Shown here one piece after another: positions 6,345 to 8,254 of a stretch of 8,254 bases of DNA. A program made the translations under genes and the position numbers. This stretch comes from an uncultured Hungatella sp. (GTDB lineage: Bacteria; Bacillota; Clostridia; Lachnospirales; Lachnospiraceae): contig CAUEKH010000094.1 in NCBI GenBank assembly GCA_959018155.1, positions 1 to 8,254 on the forward strand, in the 5' to 3' direction. Numbering within the stretch: position 1 is the first letter of the stretch; each line of letters starts with the position of its first letter. Under the pieces are notes generated by a model. It did no database searches. It had not been told where the DNA came from and was given only the letters and a program-made list of their open reading frames with translations.

Positions 6345-7490
6345 ATGAGAAAATGGAAACAGATAAGTGCATGTTGTCTGGCGGCAGTATTGGCCGTCGG
6401 CGCCCCCGCGGGGACTGCTTATGCCGGCAGCCCTGAATTTGCCAGAACAGCCGAGGAGTGGGCCAGACTCCGGGATAATGTGATGGAGTATGATGAACTG
6501 GCCGGGCTGATTCACGAGTATAACGTGACGGTGCAGAATAACCAGCGGGATTACAATGAGAAGAAGAACAAGACGAGCGAGGATATGGCTCAGGATTACC
6601 GCGATGCCGCGGATGCACTGAGAAGCAGCCTGACCGGTGGGGATGATCCGATGAGCCTGATCAACGATTTGAACACAGAATCTTCAGCAAGGAATTTAGA
6701 GGAACAGGCTGATAAGAATGTCGACGACAGTGAAATTTTAAAGATGGGGTATGACCAGACGGAGGCCACGCTGGTATCCAGCGCACAGGCCAATATGGTC
6801 GCCTATCATCAGAAGGTTCTGGAATTGGAACTGAAGAAGAAGCAGAAGGAACTTCTCGATGCCACTTACAATTCCGTTCTGGTAAAGCAGAGCGCCGGTA
6901 TGGCCACCCAGATGGATGTGCTGACCGCACAGGAGAATATGCTCAATGGCGAGGTGGCAATTCTGGCCGCCCAGGCGGATCTGGACAATACGAAGCAGAA
7001 GCTTTGTGTCATGCTTGGCTGGAAGTTTGATGCGTCGCCGGAAATCCGGGAAATCCCGGCTGCAGATATGGCCAGAATCAGTGCGATGAATCCGGCCGTT
7101 GATTTGGCGGCCGCCCTGGAAAATAACTATACGCTGCGGATGAACCGGAAGAAGTACGACAATGCCACCGGTACGAATATAAAGGACAATCTGCAGGACA
7201 CGATTAAGAATAATGAGCAGAAGATTGGAAATTCTTTAAATGGCGCTTACCAGGGTGTGCTGGAGGCGAAGAATACATACGACCAGGCGGCGGCAGCATT
7301 TGCCGTAGAGTCAAAGAATATGGAGGCCGCTGACAGAAAGATGCAGATAGGCGCCATCAGCAGGCTGGAGTATTTAAACCAGCAGTATACATATCAGGAG
7401 AAAGAGACGAATTTAAAGATTGCGGACATGAAGCTGTTCCAGGCTATGGAGACGTATGACTGGACTGTGAAGGGCCTTGCAGATACGTAA
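6345..7490 (+). CDS. TolC-family-like exported helical protein (efflux duct component), first copy
   Basis: The product has 381 residues. A type I signal peptide (positive MRKWK, hydrophobic core, cleavage after TAYA at 27) shows export. The rest is helical and coiled-coil-like with the two-fold internal repeat of TolC/outer membrane efflux proteins: a first repeat with a helix from about EYN 58-60 to a tip at GMATQMDVL (185-193), then a long return helix to MLG (223-225); and a second repeat with helix from about 250, tip GAISRLEYL (336-344) and return helix to the C-terminus. Classical TolC has a beta-hairpin in each repeat, forming the outer-membrane barrel; neither is visible here (about 75-150 and 262-300 look polar and helical). 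The ATG at 6345 has AAGGAGG (6329-6335) 9 nt upstream. It follows the pump gene and so is inferred to be the duct partner. The general family is fairly sure, the function as a channel is not. Confidence 0.8.
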   Translation: MRKWKQISACCLAAVLAVGAPAGTAYAGSPEFARTAEEWARLRDNVMEYDELAGLIHEYNVTVQNNQRDYNEKKNKTSEDMAQDYRDAADALRSSLTGGDDPMSLINDLNTESSARNLEEQADKNVDDSEILKMGYDQTEATLVSSAQANMVAYHQKVLELELKKKQKELLDATYNSVLVKQSAGMATQMDVLTAQENMLNGEVAILAAQADLDNTKQKLCVMLGWKFDASPEIREIPAADMARISAMNPAVDLAAALENNYTLRMNRKKYDNATGTNIKDNLQDTIKNNEQKIGNSLNGAYQGVLEAKNTYDQAAAAFAVESKNMEAADRKMQIGAISRLEYLNQQYTYQEKETNLKIADMKLFQAMETYDWTVKGLADT

Positions 7491-7529
7491 AACAGTGGGA
7501 CTAATCTGCGAGAATAAGGAGTGAAGAAG

Positions 7530-8254
7530 ATGAAAAAATGGAAGAGCCTTATGTCTGCGGCACTGGCAGCCTGCATGGTTTTGAATGTCCCCATGAGCGC
7601 GTGGGCCGCGTTATCTGACTATGATGAAGAGACGGCCGCCAGGCTTCAGGACAATAAACTGGAGTTTGACGAAATTGAGAATCTGGCCAGGGAGTACAAT
7701 CCGGATATTAACAGTTTAAGACTGCAGCTGGAAGATACCAGGAACGATCAGGAGATCGTCAACTGGGGATTCGACAGCCAGAAAGAAGACTTAAAAGAGA
7801 CTCTGGACGATTTGAAAGAGCAGAAAAAGGAACTGGTCCGCACCGCCAAAGAAAACCATATGGAAAATTCACCGGCCTATCAGGCGGCGCTGGCTGCCAT
7901 AGACAATGCCATAAACGGCGTAGAGGCGGGCAGAAAATCCTTAACCAGCGGCCGAAAGGAATACAATAAGCCGGTCAATAAAGGGCTGGACAGACTGGAG
8001 AAGGGGCTTGACACAGCTGCCAGGACGTTGACCGTAAGCCTTCAGGATCTGATGATTAAATATGATAATGTCGTTTCGACGCTGGAGGGGCTGCAGAAGG
8101 TAAAAGAACTGCAGGAACGGGCGCTGGAAGCGGCAAAGCTGCAGCAACAGCTCGGTATGGCTGTTGATACGAGTGTGATTTCGTCTCAGGCCGAAATCTA
8201 CGGGCTGGAGGCCAATATCAACAGTCTCACCAAGGCTGCTGACATGCTGCGCAT
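7530..8254 (+). CDS. TolC-family-like exported helical protein, second copy (3' end outside window)
   Basis: The frame is open from ATG 7530 to the window end (241 codons, no stop), with AAGGAG (7516-7521) 8 nt upstream and only 39 bp after the previous gene. A signal peptide (MKKWK, hydrophobic core, cleavage after SAWA at 26) closely resembles that of its neighbour. The mature start shares ARL[RQ]DN and E-[YF]-D-E-[LI]-x2-L-x2-EYN with it, so the two are tandem paralogs. A long run of charged heptad-like helix (about 60-165) is followed by the tip-like LGMAVDTSV (208-216) and SSQAEIYGLEANI, matching the first TolC repeat. No beta-strand-rich segment is seen. LAAC at 12-15 resembles a lipobox but is followed by more hydrophobic residues, so lipidation is less likely. 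The second repeat, if present, lies beyond 8254. Confidence 0.77.
   Translation, partial: MKKWKSLMSAALAACMVLNVPMSAWAALSDYDEETAARLQDNKLEFDEIENLAREYNPDINSLRLQLEDTRNDQEIVNWGFDSQKEDLKETLDDLKEQKKELVRTAKENHMENSPAYQAALAAIDNAINGVEAGRKSLTSGRKEYNKPVNKGLDRLEKGLDTAARTLTVSLQDLMIKYDNVVSTLEGLQKVKELQERALEAAKLQQQLGMAVDTSVISSQAEIYGLEANINSLTKAADMLR

Noticed and set aside
6184..6618. Long minus-strand open frame across the pump/TolC junction
   Set aside because: It lies antisense to two well-supported genes, has no ribosome site, and its translation is rich in Pro, Ser, His and Arg as expected for a shadow frame.
7565..7574. Lipobox LAAC (residues 12-15) making the second TolC-like protein a lipoprotein
   Set aside because: The hydrophobic core before it is very short and hydrophobic residues continue after the Cys to a good SAWA signal peptidase I site; kept only as a minor alternative.
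1..8254. Mobile elements, CRISPR, tRNA or toxin-antitoxin modules
   Set aside because: No direct repeat arrays, terminal repeats, transposase or integrase motifs or tRNA cloverleafs were seen; the small acidic protein next to the GntR gene does not resemble a known antitoxin.

Overview
The window reads as part of a chromosome from a low-to-mid GC member of the Clostridia, most likely Lachnospiraceae-like. This is inferred from protein style, strong AGGAGG-type ribosome binding sites and roughly balanced base composition; no rRNA or other marker gene is present. All eight genes are on the + strand and are tightly packed. No tRNA, rRNA, CRISPR array, transposon or attachment site was seen.

Left block (1-1208): the 3' end of ispE (isoprenoid precursor synthesis), then a GntR/FadR-type regulator that overlaps it by 11 bp, then a small, very acidic protein of unknown function that overlaps the regulator by 4 bp (ATGA). 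These three look like the end of one translationally coupled operon.

Control region (1209-1370): a perfect-consensus sigma-A promoter (TTGACA-17 bp-TATAAT) lies inside a 44-bp interrupted inverted repeat. The repeat is made of two TGACA-N3-TGTCA palindromes, a natural pair of TetR-family operators. Transcribed from upstream, the same repeat would fold into a long hairpin followed by a U-rich run, so it may also terminate the ispE operon. The leader of the new transcript carries a second, uninterrupted 15-bp hairpin with a GGA loop.

Right block (1371-8254): a TetR-family regulator, a periplasmic-type adaptor (membrane fusion protein), an AcrB-like RND pump subunit, and two tandem TolC-like exported helical proteins, the second cut off by the window end. 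Together they form a self-regulated tripartite efflux operon. The unusual point is that a presumably single-membrane bacterium encodes the duct component twice, and neither visible duct protein shows the outer-membrane beta-strand segments of classical TolC. The adaptor nevertheless keeps the RxxxLxxxxxxS hairpin-tip motif used elsewhere to dock on TolC. The pump keeps one TM4 aspartate (D395) but has Asn at the positions equivalent to AcrB D408 and K940. The main candidate for an undescribed system here is therefore an RND pump with a barrel-less, possibly heteromeric, all-helical TolC-like duct.
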